NCBI GenBank assembly: GCA_945910005.1
Contig: OX246745.1
Coordinates: 6,499,091-6,563,090 of the forward strand
Length of the DNA stretch: 64,000 nucleotides
Direction: 5' to 3'
Source of the DNA: Isoperla grammatica
Lineage: Eukaryota > Arthropoda > Insecta > Plecoptera > Perlodidae
The notes under the pieces were generated by a model that was not told the origin of the DNA, ran no database searches, and saw only the letters and a program-made list of their open reading frames with translations. Shown here piece after piece: positions 1 to 10,107 of this stretch. The position numbers and the translations under genes were made by a program. Every line of letters begins with the position of its first letter. Position 1 is the first letter of the stretch.

Positions 1-8
1 TCACAAAT

Positions 9-170
9 GGCATCCCAAGAAGATTACCTTACATATGCTTCCGTCACAGGCGAGGTACTCGTAGCCAATCAGCTATCGTTATTGGCGCAGGCTTGTCTCG
101 GGCGGTTCGCTGATTGGCTACGAGTGCCTCGCCTGTGACGAAAGTATGTGTAAGGTAGTCTTGGGTTGCC
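9..170. mobile_element. Hairpin MITE (full-length inverted repeat)
   Basis: The two halves are near-complementary: the left arm begins GGCATCCCAAGA and the right arm ends TCTTGGGTTGCC. Inside, GTCACAGGCGAGG and GTAGCCAATCAGC occur in both arms. No transposase is present, so this is a non-autonomous foldback or MITE-type element. A target duplication is not clear. Confidence 0.7.
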
Positions 171-1265
171 TATACAATGATAGCAAACATTTAATCGAAT
201 TTGGGCGTGAATAATCAAATGCTCCGTTCGAGTTAGGTAGTTGGGGCTTTCACGGTTATTAGTGCTTAGGCGCCCGTTCGAAAATTATTTACTAGTACAC
301 TTGTTGAATGATCTATTTAGCACTACAGTAATGACTGTTGGTTTTCTTTAGATTTTAGAAATTGGCTAATTTACATAAATGAGTGATGCAAATATTGCGC
401 GCTACCCCGTGGCTATTTTAATTAATACGCGTATTCATTTCAAATTCACGTCCGATTTGCTTAATTTGTGGGAGGTCTGAAATGGTTATTAAATTAAGGG
501 TGTTTTAGTGGCTATGGTGAGAGGTGTGTTCTGGGGCTGGGGGTCTGTGGGATGTACTACTAGTATTTGCATGCGGTTAGCAACAGGCGACGATAATGGG
601 AATACAAACAACAAACGCTATGCCACAATGTTGAGGGGGGGGCAGGGGGGGGGGGGATTACATTGGGAACACACTCCGGCGAGCGCTGTTTAATTAAAAC
701 TGACACTATTCCGATACTCTGCCTCAACGTCAACACAGGTATCGGTGCGGTCTGGAATATAGGCGACATGGGATTTTCAATGTGGAATAGAGATTTCTTT
801 GGGCATAGTATTATTTATAACAGGTAATTTGGAAGGGAATAATGGATGAAAATGAATACTAGGTGATGATTCTTGTTTGCGTGACCAACGAAGTGACGCC
901 AGAAAAGAGCAAAGAGCTTAGCGAAGGGGTAAGCGGCAACACCAATGAATGCACGCCAGCAAAGAACTTAGAGCGCGACCAACGAAGCCATAGCTCCCAC
1001 TCTCTGAATCACCAAAAATATACTAATTATATTATTGTATAAGTGTATGGTCTATTGAAGATTATACTTAATTAATATTAAACAATAATGCTAAGTTTAT
1101 TATAGTAAGCATATTATGCATCCATAAACCCGACGTAAGCGGCTAAAACAAAAACTTGTAAAACCCATAATCTCAGACGAAAATGAGAACTAAATTCTGC
1201 TCTGTTCTGTCAGGCAGTACCTCAATACAATATATAATAAGCACAACTTGTGATTCCCAGGCCGT
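171..1265. other. Intergenic, no gene seen
   Basis: AT-rich sequence with no supported exon. It contains two G runs (635-642 and 645-656). Confidence 0.5.
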
Positions 1266-1342
1266 CTTCGATGACCTGAGTTTGGTCAGAGTCTGAAACG
1301 TATGCAACAAAATGTATGAGGGTTCGAATCCCTCATACATAA
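1266..1342 (+). repeat. tRNA-like sequence (SINE head or tRNA pseudogene)
   Basis: An A-box-like TGACCTGAGTTTGGTC is followed about 45 bases later by a B box, GGTTCGAATCC. The B box sits in a perfect stem (GTATGAG/CTCATAC). A complete cloverleaf with acceptor stem is not evident, so a tRNA-derived SINE head or a pseudogene is more likely than a working tRNA. Confidence 0.4.
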
Positions 1343-2427
1343 TTTAGACATAGACATAGTTTTAACTGTCTCTCATCCTAACGGTCAATATACGTAAAAC
1401 AACAAAAACATTACTAAATGTCATAAAACTTTCAAAAATAACGATGACAACAAACTTGAATATTGTAATAAATTCCAAAAAAGACAACTTGTAAATACGA
1501 ATTAGAAAAAGGATTGACATAAAATGGCAGCGTTCCATTCTAACTATGGACGCGGGTAAACAGACGGTTGTTTGCTTTGTGGACGTATCTAACGAGATAC
1601 TAACAAATCGACCGCTCAGCTCCCTTGTAGAAAACCATTGTCCACACGAAATAATGGGATTGTTTATCTTGAAAACTGCTGTGCAATGTGTTCAGCTATT
1701 CAAATATTGTCTCTCAAAAACAAGATGGTCTTGCGCGGAAATATTAGCACCTTATTCGAATACCTGGTTCCCGGGGGGAAGGCACAGATGCACAGAAATT
1801 GAAGCTTCAAATCGCTATACTTGGTTTTTCAAAGAAAATAATACTACATTGTATAAAATGTGTTCAATATAAAACGTATATACGGCTAGAAATTGAGAAT
1901 TTGTCAAAGTATTTGTTAAAAAAAAACAACTTTAAAATCTCGAAATTTTAATCTATGTATGTTTATTAATTTCAAACATTATTTTTAACGCTTCAGCAAT
2001 AAATTCAAGTATGTTTCAAGAAAGAGGTAAGTGACAACATTTTCATCTACTTTATTTACATCAACATGCAAAGCAGAAGCTAATCCATGCACATCATATT
2101 CCATTCGCATTCATTATATTGCAAGTTGTTTGTATTTTTTGCCCTAGCGTACACTTGCACAAGATTAAGCTGTCGATACCAAAAATAATACTAAACACAT
2201 ATTATAACACCTTAACACTGATATACCCAGTGAAAATGGTCGCCAATGTTTAACATCGCGAATCGTCCACTAGATATAGGCATGATTTTCAATCTATGTG
2301 ATATCATCTTGGAGGTAGGAGAACAAGCACGGTTGCTGATGGCAATCCGTTATCTGTGCTGATGGTCAACTGATGCGCGCCATCAAAGACCTGTCTCCAT
2401 AACTCATAACCATCACGTGAATACAAT
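1343..2427. other. Intergenic, one unsupported ORF
   Basis: Positions 1546-1872 are open for 108 codons from an ATG, but the translation resembles no family I recognise. Nothing else is supported here. Confidence 0.4.
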
Positions 2428-2673
2428 CCTGGGACTGGATTCACAAGACCCCAACTCTTTTCTGGCGGCCTAATTATTTTAACTCTTGCAAAACCAAACC
2501 CAGGTCATGTGGGAAGTTACTAACTCCTAGTCGGAACACAGACGTAATGAACATTCAAATAATGTTTTAAAAATCTACTCTCAGATATTTTTGAGCTGGA
2601 TTCACAAGAGGTTCAAAGTTGGTCCGGTTTACGACCAGAAAAAACCAGGACCTCGTTTGAATCCAGACCCAGG
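2428..2673. mobile_element. MITE-like element, copy 1 of the GGATTCAC family
   Basis: The left end CCTGGGACTGGATTCACAAG is matched in inverse by the right end (GAATCCAGACCCAGG). The interior (AACATTCAAATAATG, TTCACAAGAGGTTCAAAG) is shared with a second copy at about 20374-20590 in an ACOX intron. No coding capacity is seen. Confidence 0.6.
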
Positions 2674-3094
2674 ACTTTAGAAACGTGTATCATAATTCCG
2701 GGGATATAAGTGTTTTCAAAGAATCTCTGGGACAGAGTGCACACACACACGGAACTATCCCGGATTATCCGGGACGTATGGTCACGTTAAAATAAATCAA
2801 CAAGCCTTGTAACTTAGATTATTTTTCCGTTTCACACCTTTAATTTACTGTAAGTGTAGTGTAGTTTAATGGAGGGGGGTCCCATGACCACGCATAGCCC
2901 TTCTATTGATAAAATTCAAAGTGGTGTTTTGATTGGCCACTTCTATCAGTTTGTAACAAAGTCATCAATGATGTCCACGAAGAATTTTGAAAGGTTATCC
3001 GATTCAACAGACAATTTGTATACTCCGAAAATGCTTAAAACACCATTTCAAACACAAGTATTAATATCGTCTCCGACGCTACTTTGTGGGCATA

Positions 3095-3117
3095 CCCCCC
3101 CCCCCCCCCCCCCCCCC
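3095..3117. repeat. Poly-C tract (23 C)
   Basis: Uninterrupted C run about 135 bp upstream of the bHLH exon. It is one of more than a dozen long G or C homopolymers in the window. Confidence 0.95.
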
Positions 3118-3251
3118 ACTTTCATCAATCTTTGCTCAAGCTTATGATTGACGGGGAAATAATACAGTTAAAAGGATTTAGCACATATTACTAATTCTTC
3201 ATTGTAGTTTTAGTCTTCTGGTAACTCTGTGCAAACTTACGTTCTCCTCAG

Positions 3252-3697
3252 GGTTCTGCAGTTCACCACAGGAGACTTTGATTACCCACCATGAACTTCC
3301 AGACGACCTCCGATCCTTCAGATGTCCTGAAGGACACAGTCACAGCGATCGCAGAGCCAGGGATCCATTCCTACCTGAAAATCGCATTCCACTCCCCAAG
3401 TTCGTAGTGAAATCACCAGCCCACAGTTTCAACGTGATAGAAGACTTTGGGCCGATTTTCGAAATATCCCCTTCCTCCAACGGACGAAGAAGGAACGAGA
3501 GAGAAAGACTTAGAGTGAGAAGCGTAAACGAGGGATTCGAAAAACTGAAAAAATATTTACCACGGGAGAAAGATTTCTTTGTGAATGGGAGTAAATATGT
3601 TGGTATCAATAAAAAGAAGTTTAGTAAAGTTGATGTGTTGCGGTCAGCTATATTGTACATCCAGCACTTACAACAGCTGTTGAAGGACACCAAATAA
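3252..3697 (+). CDS. ASCL: Achaete-scute-like bHLH transcription factor, terminal exon
   Basis: Encodes a basic helix-loop-helix protein of the achaete-scute family, expected to bind E-boxes in the nucleus as a heterodimer with an E protein. The basic region GRRRNERERLRVRSVNEGF leads into helix 1 (FEKLKKYLP), a long loop, and helix 2 (KKFSKVDVLRSAILYIQHLQ). The protein ends six residues after helix 2, as in short ASCL3/4/5-type proteins. The bHLH lies in the last half of the roughly 148 codons. There is no in-frame ATG: the frame is open back to a TAG at 3179 without one. A good acceptor (pyrimidine-rich, ending CTCCTCAG) at 3251 suggests an upstream coding exon that I could not find. A well-placed ATG at 3291 lies in another frame that stops after 37 codons, so a frameshift is the alternative. 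Family assignment is firm; the N-terminus is not. Confidence 0.8.
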
Positions 3698-3959
3698 CTT
3701 TGCGGTTCTGTGCAACCGTTTTAACTCTGCGCCCTAACCTTGTGTTTTCGGTGGCTCGGCAAACAATTAGGCCTATATATATAAAATAGTTATAAAATTT
3801 GTCCCTCCTGTGACTGGATTGGTGTTTTTCTGTCGTTTTACATACTATTATTCTAAAAATGTGCAGTACTCTGCTTTATTTACGAATTTCTTTCGTCTTG
3901 TCGATAATTTTCTTTGGACTTGTTTTAACCAACCACTGACCGGTATTTGACTTTGGGGC

Positions 3960-4400
3960 TCGCCAGTTGGCCAAAAACACAGCGCACGGTGTCTGGTGTG
4001 TAGAAGAACACATTCTTCGAGACTCGCTCTGCAGCGTCAGCCCCACCCAGATGTGCCCATCGCGGGCCGCCTCCGTGTGCGCTACCCGCGAAACGAGCGC
4101 GGGTGTGTGCTGTGCTGCCAGGGAATATAATAACATCTTTGGTGTTGCCACTCCGACGCCGTCGACCTCGGGACTCTGGGATTGCCAGCCACCCGCCGTC
4201 GCCTCGTCTCCTTCGCCGAGCAACTCCTGTGTTTCCGCGTCGGGTACCCTGCACGTTGCTGTCCCGGTAGTGACTCCCGCCTCGTTCAAATCCCCGCTGA
4301 GGACGAGAAAAATGTGCGTGTAAATTGAAGACGGCGCCAATCTCGCGCCACCCTCGCGAGCGCCTGGCGCGGTTGCTGTGAGAACTGCACCGCGGTTTCG
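3960..4400. promoter_or_regulatory. CpG-rich stretch upstream of HDHD2
   Basis: This segment is much richer in GC and CpG than its surroundings and is open in several frames on both strands, as expected of biased composition rather than coding. It lies between the bHLH exon and the HDHD2 start. A CpG-island promoter is a plausible reading, but no core promoter motif was identified. Confidence 0.35.
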
Positions 4401-4406
4401 TCTGTT

Positions 4407-4628
4407 ACCAACATTACAGAACTACATTCACTACATTTCTCCATTTTTATTACTGAAAGTGGAACCAATAGTTTGCACTATATGTGGGTTCGAATCCCAT
4501 TCTCGTCACCACTGAAAAGTATTTAGGATGGCAACTGAAGCACAACTTGAGTTGTCTTCTGGCGGCGCCCATTATTTAATCTCCCTCACAATCCCGTAAT
4601 ACCAACATTACGGAACTACATTCACTAC
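4407..4628. mobile_element. SINE-like insertion between 28-bp direct repeats
   Basis: The 28-bp segments 4407-4434 and 4601-4628 differ at one base (ACCAACATTAC A/G GAACT...). They bracket 166 bp holding a tRNA B box (GGTTCGAATCCCA at about 4489). This is what a tRNA-derived SINE with an unusually long target duplication would look like. The insertion ends about 40 bp upstream of the HDHD2 ATG. Confidence 0.5.
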
Positions 4629-4665
4629 TATACCATACCTAATCTAACCTACTAACCTAACTAGT

Positions 4666-7600
4666 ATGATGGCTGGGTTCAGCTCAACGTTGAAAGCAAT
4701 TTTAATAGACTTAAGTGGTACTTTACACATAGAAAATTACGTTATTCCTGGAGCGATTGAAGCATTGGAGAAGTAAGCAGTATTAAGTACAAATGTCATT
4801 GTTTACTTTGCCTATGGTCCAGGTCCTAGGCTAGGTAGGGGCATACGCTAGGCCTAGGCCTACAGCCTAAATTGACCACTGGTTTCGTATGTCAACATTG
4901 TTTGTTTTGATTTTAGGCTAAGAGAGACTAATACTGTAATCAAGTTTGTTACAAATACCACAAAGGAATCTAGACAATGTCTCTACCAACGATTACTTAA
5001 CTTAGGTTTCAAAATTGAAGAACATGAAATATTCAGCTCTCTATGGGCAGCTCGGGATTTGATACTTGCTCGAGGACTGAACCCATTGCTGCTTGTTGAT
5101 GATGCAGCTCTAGAAGATTTTACTGAAGTTACTAAAAACGGAAATGAGAAATATAATTCCGTTGTTGTGGGACTTGCACCGGAAAGATTTAACTATGAAG
5201 AGCTTAACAAAGCTTTTTCGTAAGTACTAGCCGACAGAAGTATTATTCTGTGCCCTACGCTAGCTCCATAAGAGCCCGAGAAGAAGCTTCCCGTTACTGG
5301 GCAATGTTAGCCAACTTTCTCATTATTGTTATATCGGAGCTCCTTCCCTGATGATTGTAGAGCCTAGAGCTAGTTTCAAGCAGGGTACCCTGGCCTATAA
5401 CCTGGGAATGAGAAAAAGAGTGTTCGGGTATATTGTTATGAAAAATTCCTTTCTCGTTTCCTGGCTCTGGGAATAGAAAAGATTACCAAGTTCTATTCTT
5501 TCTCGTTCTCCTGTCCTTCCTTGGATCTAGTCAGTCATATAACTGCAGTTATAAGCGTCCACTGGTATCTCGCAGATTACGAGTGTAGGCCTACTTGTTA
5601 TGCAGTACCTCGATGTTCACTTTCTTATCATCGTTCCTGTTCTCGGGTATTGTATAGCCTGCTATGGGATGTAGGGATGGGACGTGTACACGTGTACATA
5701 ATTTTCAAAAAAATTAAAAGCTGCGCCGACTTTGTTCAATCACCGAGTTATGCGCTCTTTCAGTCGCTGCTGCCGTCATTCCAAAAATTGCAATCCTACA
5801 CACCATGATCGCCCCACCATCTTTTTTTTTTTTTTTTTTTTTTTTACCAAACAAAGTCACGTTCACGTGTAGGCCTACACGAACTGACAGCCAAAAGTGT
5901 ACACATTTAGTAAGATACATGCGTTTGCCCTCCCCTACCCCATTTGGCCTACAAGAAGGGATGGTAGACTTTGTATGTAGGCCCTAGTTGGCCGAGGTCG
6001 CTCTTGATCTTGATTGAGGTAATTCATTTGGAGATACTAGTAGATACCTTTTTAGGGTGAACTGAACTTTCCTAAAGGTTTTTTTTTTAAAGAACTTCTT
6101 TTGCTAGTTAGCTACCTACAAGACCTGGTATTGGCCATTCTAATCCCAGCCATGTTCGATTATGCTTACATGACAAGCTTCACCTGGGATTGAATCTTAA
6201 TTTTGACTCGCTCCCACATTTTGTGGGAGTGTATAAAATAAATCTGATCCTCTTCAAGAATTTCATTTCCATACTTCTTGTAAACACCAGTTAAAAGTAA
6301 CAAAATTGGGGGTTCCCGCTTCTCCCTTTACATGCTGCTCTTTGCCTACCAGTAGGTCTACCCATAGACATTTTTTAAATACTACTGTATGTCAAGTTTT
6401 ATCAAGTTTTATGTTTGAATTTGCAAAACAAATTATTTTTGATTTTTCTTCATTTAGAATATTGTGTACGAAAGGAAATTCCCTAATCGCTATTCATGAG
6501 GGGCGATATTACAAAAGATCGGATGGTCTAGCACTGGGTCCAGGGCCATTCGTCAAAGGATTGGAGTATGCGGCCGAATGTAAAAGTGAAGTGGTAGGAA
6601 AACCGTCGGCCAACTTCTTCCGAGCAGCCCTGGGAGATATAAATCCAGAGCAGGCCGTCATGATTGGTGACGTAAGTAGATGATGCTATTAAATAGCGAT
6701 AACGGGAACTCTCAAAACCCCTCACATTTCTCGCTTGGAAAACAACATTTTGTGCATAGGCCTACACGTTGCTTTAATATGATATTCCTGTCAGGCCGCT
6801 TTGCGATCTGAACGCTCACCAAACATACCATGTATAGGGCCAAGCCTATTTATTCAGAAATTGGTCCTAGGCTTTGTAATGGGTACCTGTGAGCTGGTGG
6901 GATGGGTTCACGTACATTTGTCTCACGGGGTCCATTTACAAATCCCTCCACTTCTATTTTTTCGTCGTCAGAACCAAGACTACCTACTCAATTTCCTCCC
7001 GCACTTTTTCTTCCTCAACTTTCTCTCTCGATTAGCCAATGTAGCAAAAATGTGGGACGTAACACCCCCCTCCAAACTTTCTCTCCTCTAAAACCTGGAT
7101 CTCCTCTCACTGATGATCTGGATGTTTTGTGCCTATAATCAACAACAATCCTCCTCAAAATTAATACGGAAACATAGTAGAACAGGTAAAATGTTATAAG
7201 AACCTTGTAATTGGACTGTACACTGTTCATGTGTGACAAGGAACAGTGTACAGTCCAATTATTAGGTTCTTACACACAAAACTGTTACACAGTAAAATAG
7301 TTGTACCGTGTATAGTTTTAGGAATAACATTATAGGCTACCGCTACAGTAATTTAGTATATATCAATATCATAATTCATAAACTTGTGAAATGTAACAAC
7401 TCAGCAAACAGCTCAAATTACAGACTCCTCTCAAATACATAGACAATTTCACCACATTCACCGTACTCTGTCCATGTTGCTAACAATGACTGCACTGCAT
7501 CTAATTTAAAGTTTAGAGTAAACTAACCTTGATCCACAATATGTGTGCCTCTTCTGGGATATTGTTTTATATATTCTTGTATGCTTTGTCTCTCCCTGTA

Positions 7601-7867
7601 AAGAAAGTGTAAACTAAACTCTACTAAAACTAATTTAACACGTACTAAGTAAGCACGGTGCATAACACAACACATCTATGTTTTGTGTAGGATGTCCGAG
7701 ACGACATTGCAGGAGCTCAAGGTCTTGGTTTGAGAGGCTTTCTCGTCCAAACCGGCAAGTATCGCCCAGGAGATGAAGAGAAGATATCACCCATCCCTTT
7801 CAAAACATGTGTGAATTTCCCTCATGCTGTTGAATTGATCTTAAAAGAACTGAATGCTAATGAATAA
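4666..7867 (+). CDS. HDHD2: Haloacid dehalogenase-like hydrolase HDHD2
   Basis: HAD-superfamily hydrolase, probably a phosphatase of undetermined physiological substrate. Four exons join in phase: 4666-4772, 4917-5219, 6458-6671 and 7691-7867, giving 266 residues (the human protein is about 260). All junctions are GT-AG. Motif I is [10 protein letters not shown] (nucleophile Asp15). The usual second Asp is Ser, as is known for HDHD2. Motif II is VTNTT (47-51). The cap segment ends in [15 protein letters not shown]. Motif III is Lys185 in VVGKP, and motif IV is MIGDDVRDD (205-213), split between exons 3 and 4. The start could be either of two adjacent ATGs. AATAAA signals overlap the stop (7866) and recur at 8105. 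The orthology call rests on DLSGTLHIE and [11 protein letters not shown], which I recognise from HDHD2. The second intron holds a 24-T run and the third a hairpin element. Confidence 0.93.
5822..5845. repeat. Poly-T tract in HDHD2 intron 2
   Basis: Run of 24 T inside the 1.24-kb second intron. The rest of the intron shows no coding signal. Confidence 0.9.
7197..7272. repeat. Short hairpin element in HDHD2 intron 3
   Basis: Arms of about 32 bp (TAAGAACC..AATTGGACTG and its complement) are separated by roughly 12 bp, with three mismatches. This is probably a tiny foldback element. Confidence 0.75.
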
Positions 7868-8104
7868 TAAATCAATGCTAGCTAATAATGATAAGTGATA
7901 CTATTTACTGATATTACATAGTACTGTATTTTAAAATTTCTACTTAAGACCTAAAGACTATGAGGCTAAATTTTTGTGATTCTGATTAGTTGAAATGAAA
8001 CGTACTAAACATAACTTCAGATGTTATTTCATTGATAGTTTATGAAGTTGATCCATGTACATTTAACAAATTTTATGTTCTAAATATATATTATATTCTA
8101 ATTA

Positions 8105-8114
8105 AATAAATAAA
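8105..8114 (+). terminator. HDHD2: Likely HDHD2 polyadenylation signal
   Basis: Two overlapping AATAAA hexamers lie about 240 bp after the HDHD2 stop, giving a 3' UTR of plausible length. A closer AATAAA overlaps the stop codon itself. Confidence 0.5.
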
Positions 8115-8225
8115 TATTGAATTTAACAAAGCTTATTTGACAATACTGTATTAACACCTGTGCCCAGGCTGTAGGTCAGTGGTTCCTAACCTTTATTTAG
8201 TCAACGCAAATCTGGAAACAATTGA

Positions 8226-8226
<1 letters not shown>

Positions 8227-8262
<36 letters not shown>
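8227..8262. repeat. (TTC)n microsatellite
   Basis: About twelve uninterrupted CTT/TTC units. Confidence 0.95.
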
Positions 8263-8263
<1 letters not shown>

Positions 8264-8306
8264 TTGTATATTGATCCCCAATGTACTAGAGTATATGGGA
8301 TATTAT

Positions 8307-8751
8307 TAGGGCTGCCCAACGATATCGATAATTCGATACAATATCGATAATAGATAAATAATTCGATATCGATATAGAATTAATTAAATCGTACATATCG
8401 CGATATCGAACTTGTGCCTAATAAGCTAATTGATACAAAAAACCGATTACGTATTACGTCATGCCAACCACACCATCGCTGTTTTGTGTGGATATTTTAC
8501 AATTTGAATAGTACAACAAACAAATTGACACACATAGTAAGACATTTAAAAGCTAGAATATTTCTTTACGTAATATTGTTTAAAGAATGACCTCTAGCTG
8601 GCCTGTAAATCCTAAAAACAGACGAGAAAAGTTTCGATGTGGCGATATCGCCGATATCGATACGTCACTTGAAAACTTCGATATCGCGACGCGATATCGA
8701 TATTTCTTCCCGCAATATCGATATGATTTTTTTTATCGTTGGGCAGCCCTA
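8307..8751. mobile_element. hAT-type MITE with ATCGAT-rich ends
   Basis: Terminal inverted repeats TAGGGCTGCCCAACGAT and its complement bound a 445-bp element. It is flanked by a perfect 8-bp target duplication GATATTAT (8299-8306 and 8752-8759), which is diagnostic of hAT transposition. The subterminal regions are packed with GATATCGATA-like palindromic motifs, possibly transposase-binding sites. No transposase is encoded. Confidence 0.9.
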
Positions 8752-8782
8752 GATATTATACATGGTAAATGGCTAATATTAA

Positions 8783-8813
<31 letters not shown>

Positions 8814-9054
8814 GCAGCCCAACCTATAAGGTTGTCTTGTCTGGTGAGAGAAAGGTAAAAAAAATCTAAAAGAAATCGTCGATGAGGTAAAATGATTTGC
8901 TGAGTAAGAACGATTTTAATCGTGTTTTAAAACTGCTATCCCTCTCGACGCTCTTTAACTCGGCGGGCAGGTTGTTATTTATACTGCTGTTTGGCAGCAC
9001 TCTAACATCGAATTCTACTGGGGGAAATATTATTATTACTTTATCACTTTTCAT
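8783..9054 (-). mobile_element. LINE 3' end (reverse-transcriptase C-terminus)
   Basis: The minus strand is open for 62 codons and reads NLPAELKSVERDSSFKTRLK, the wording typical of the C-terminus of CR1/L2/Jockey-like LINE polymerases (NSLP...SSFK..LK). It is followed on that strand by an AAT-type microsatellite (8783-8811), as expected of a LINE tail. It is truncated at its 5' side. Confidence 0.6.
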
Positions 9055-9734
9055 TGTGTTGTTAAGTTACCCGATCCGTGATCCTTAAAGAAAGAACCCA
9101 AACACACAATTTGTAGTTACTGATTATCGTTCCTTGGGAATTACTAAAGAACAATATAGGTACTGCACAACACAATTTTATGTAATTTCCTTATTTTAAT
9201 TATATTCAAACTTAAATACAATTTCTGATTACAAGTCATAGTGTAATCTATAATAACAAATTAAAAATCATAACAAATACATGACAACATACAGTATGTA
9301 TTATAAAACCATTTCCCATAAGCTTTAATCATTGGCAAAATATACATTGAGTGGTACCCATAGATGATCGACTTGAATCAAATGTACTTACTACATTTAA
9401 TTCAAGTGTTTCATTAACCCAATAACATTAATAAAGTATATTTATATCAAACATCACATATCTAAAGCATACCTCTCTTCTAGCACTATGTATCTGTAAT
9501 GATTCAGTGAACCCAACCCAGTAACAATAAACAAAAATATATTAATACATATAAAACAGCTTCAGTCAGGCTTGGCTAGTCGGCAACGAAGACGTTAGCC
9601 TAAGTAAACGGAGTAGCAGCTTCTTCCCCCAACCTAATGTCAAACAGAGTCGGGGGTCAAGATATATAGTGAAACAGTACAATATATCTCACGCTAAAGA
9701 AAGGTTATGTTGATAGATGCAAATCGGCTAGAAT
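9055..9734. other. Intergenic, nothing recognised
   Basis: AT-rich, with no exon, repeat or RNA signal that I can support. Confidence 0.5.
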
Positions 9735-9809
9735 ATTATAATGTAGGGATAGGTTCTAACAGCTCTACCCTTCGATGTAAGCTGTTGAATCCTATCCCTA
9801 CATTATAAT
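9735..9809. repeat. Hairpin element, copy 1
   Basis: Arms of 30 bp (ATTATAATGTAGGGATAGG... and its complement) with two mismatches and a 15-bp loop. Related in layout and sequence to 9961-10107; both arms reach ..CAACAGCT at the inner end. Confidence 0.75.
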
Positions 9810-9960
9810 CACTTACACTAAAGCATAATGTCCCGTTATAATCTGTACTAAAACATACTGTTGGTTTACAATTATTGCACATGCCTAGAGAAGGATAATT
9901 ACCAAGTAGGGTAACACTTTTGCTTGACTAATATAATAGGTTAGGTGCCAATTGGCTGGA

Positions 9961-10107
9961 ATGGTATATAAAGTGAGGAAAGGATCCAACAGCTTACCTT
10001 CGTGTAGTAAGATGACGGATTTGCGAGTTTGAAGTACACATAAAAGACATAATACAAAATATAACGAGACGTAAGCTGTTGGATCCTTTCCTCACTTTAT
10101 ATACCAT
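9961..10107. repeat. Hairpin element, copy 2 (perfect 37-bp arms)
   Basis: The left arm 9961-9997 and right arm 10071-10107 are exact reverse complements (ATGGTATATAAAGTGAGG...AACAGCTTAC). They surround a 73-bp loop without similarity to the loop of copy 1. Perfect arms suggest recent origin or conversion. Confidence 0.85.

Noticed and set aside
1266..1342. Functional tRNA gene
   Set aside because: A and B boxes are present but no full acceptor stem or normal anticodon arm can be drawn.
1546..1872. 108-codon ORF as a gene
   Set aside because: Begins with ATG but shows no family resemblance or supporting exon structure; left only as an observation.
3876..4340. Three overlapping ORFs of 109-154 codons
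   Set aside because: Open on both strands because of GC and CpG bias; none reads like a conserved protein.
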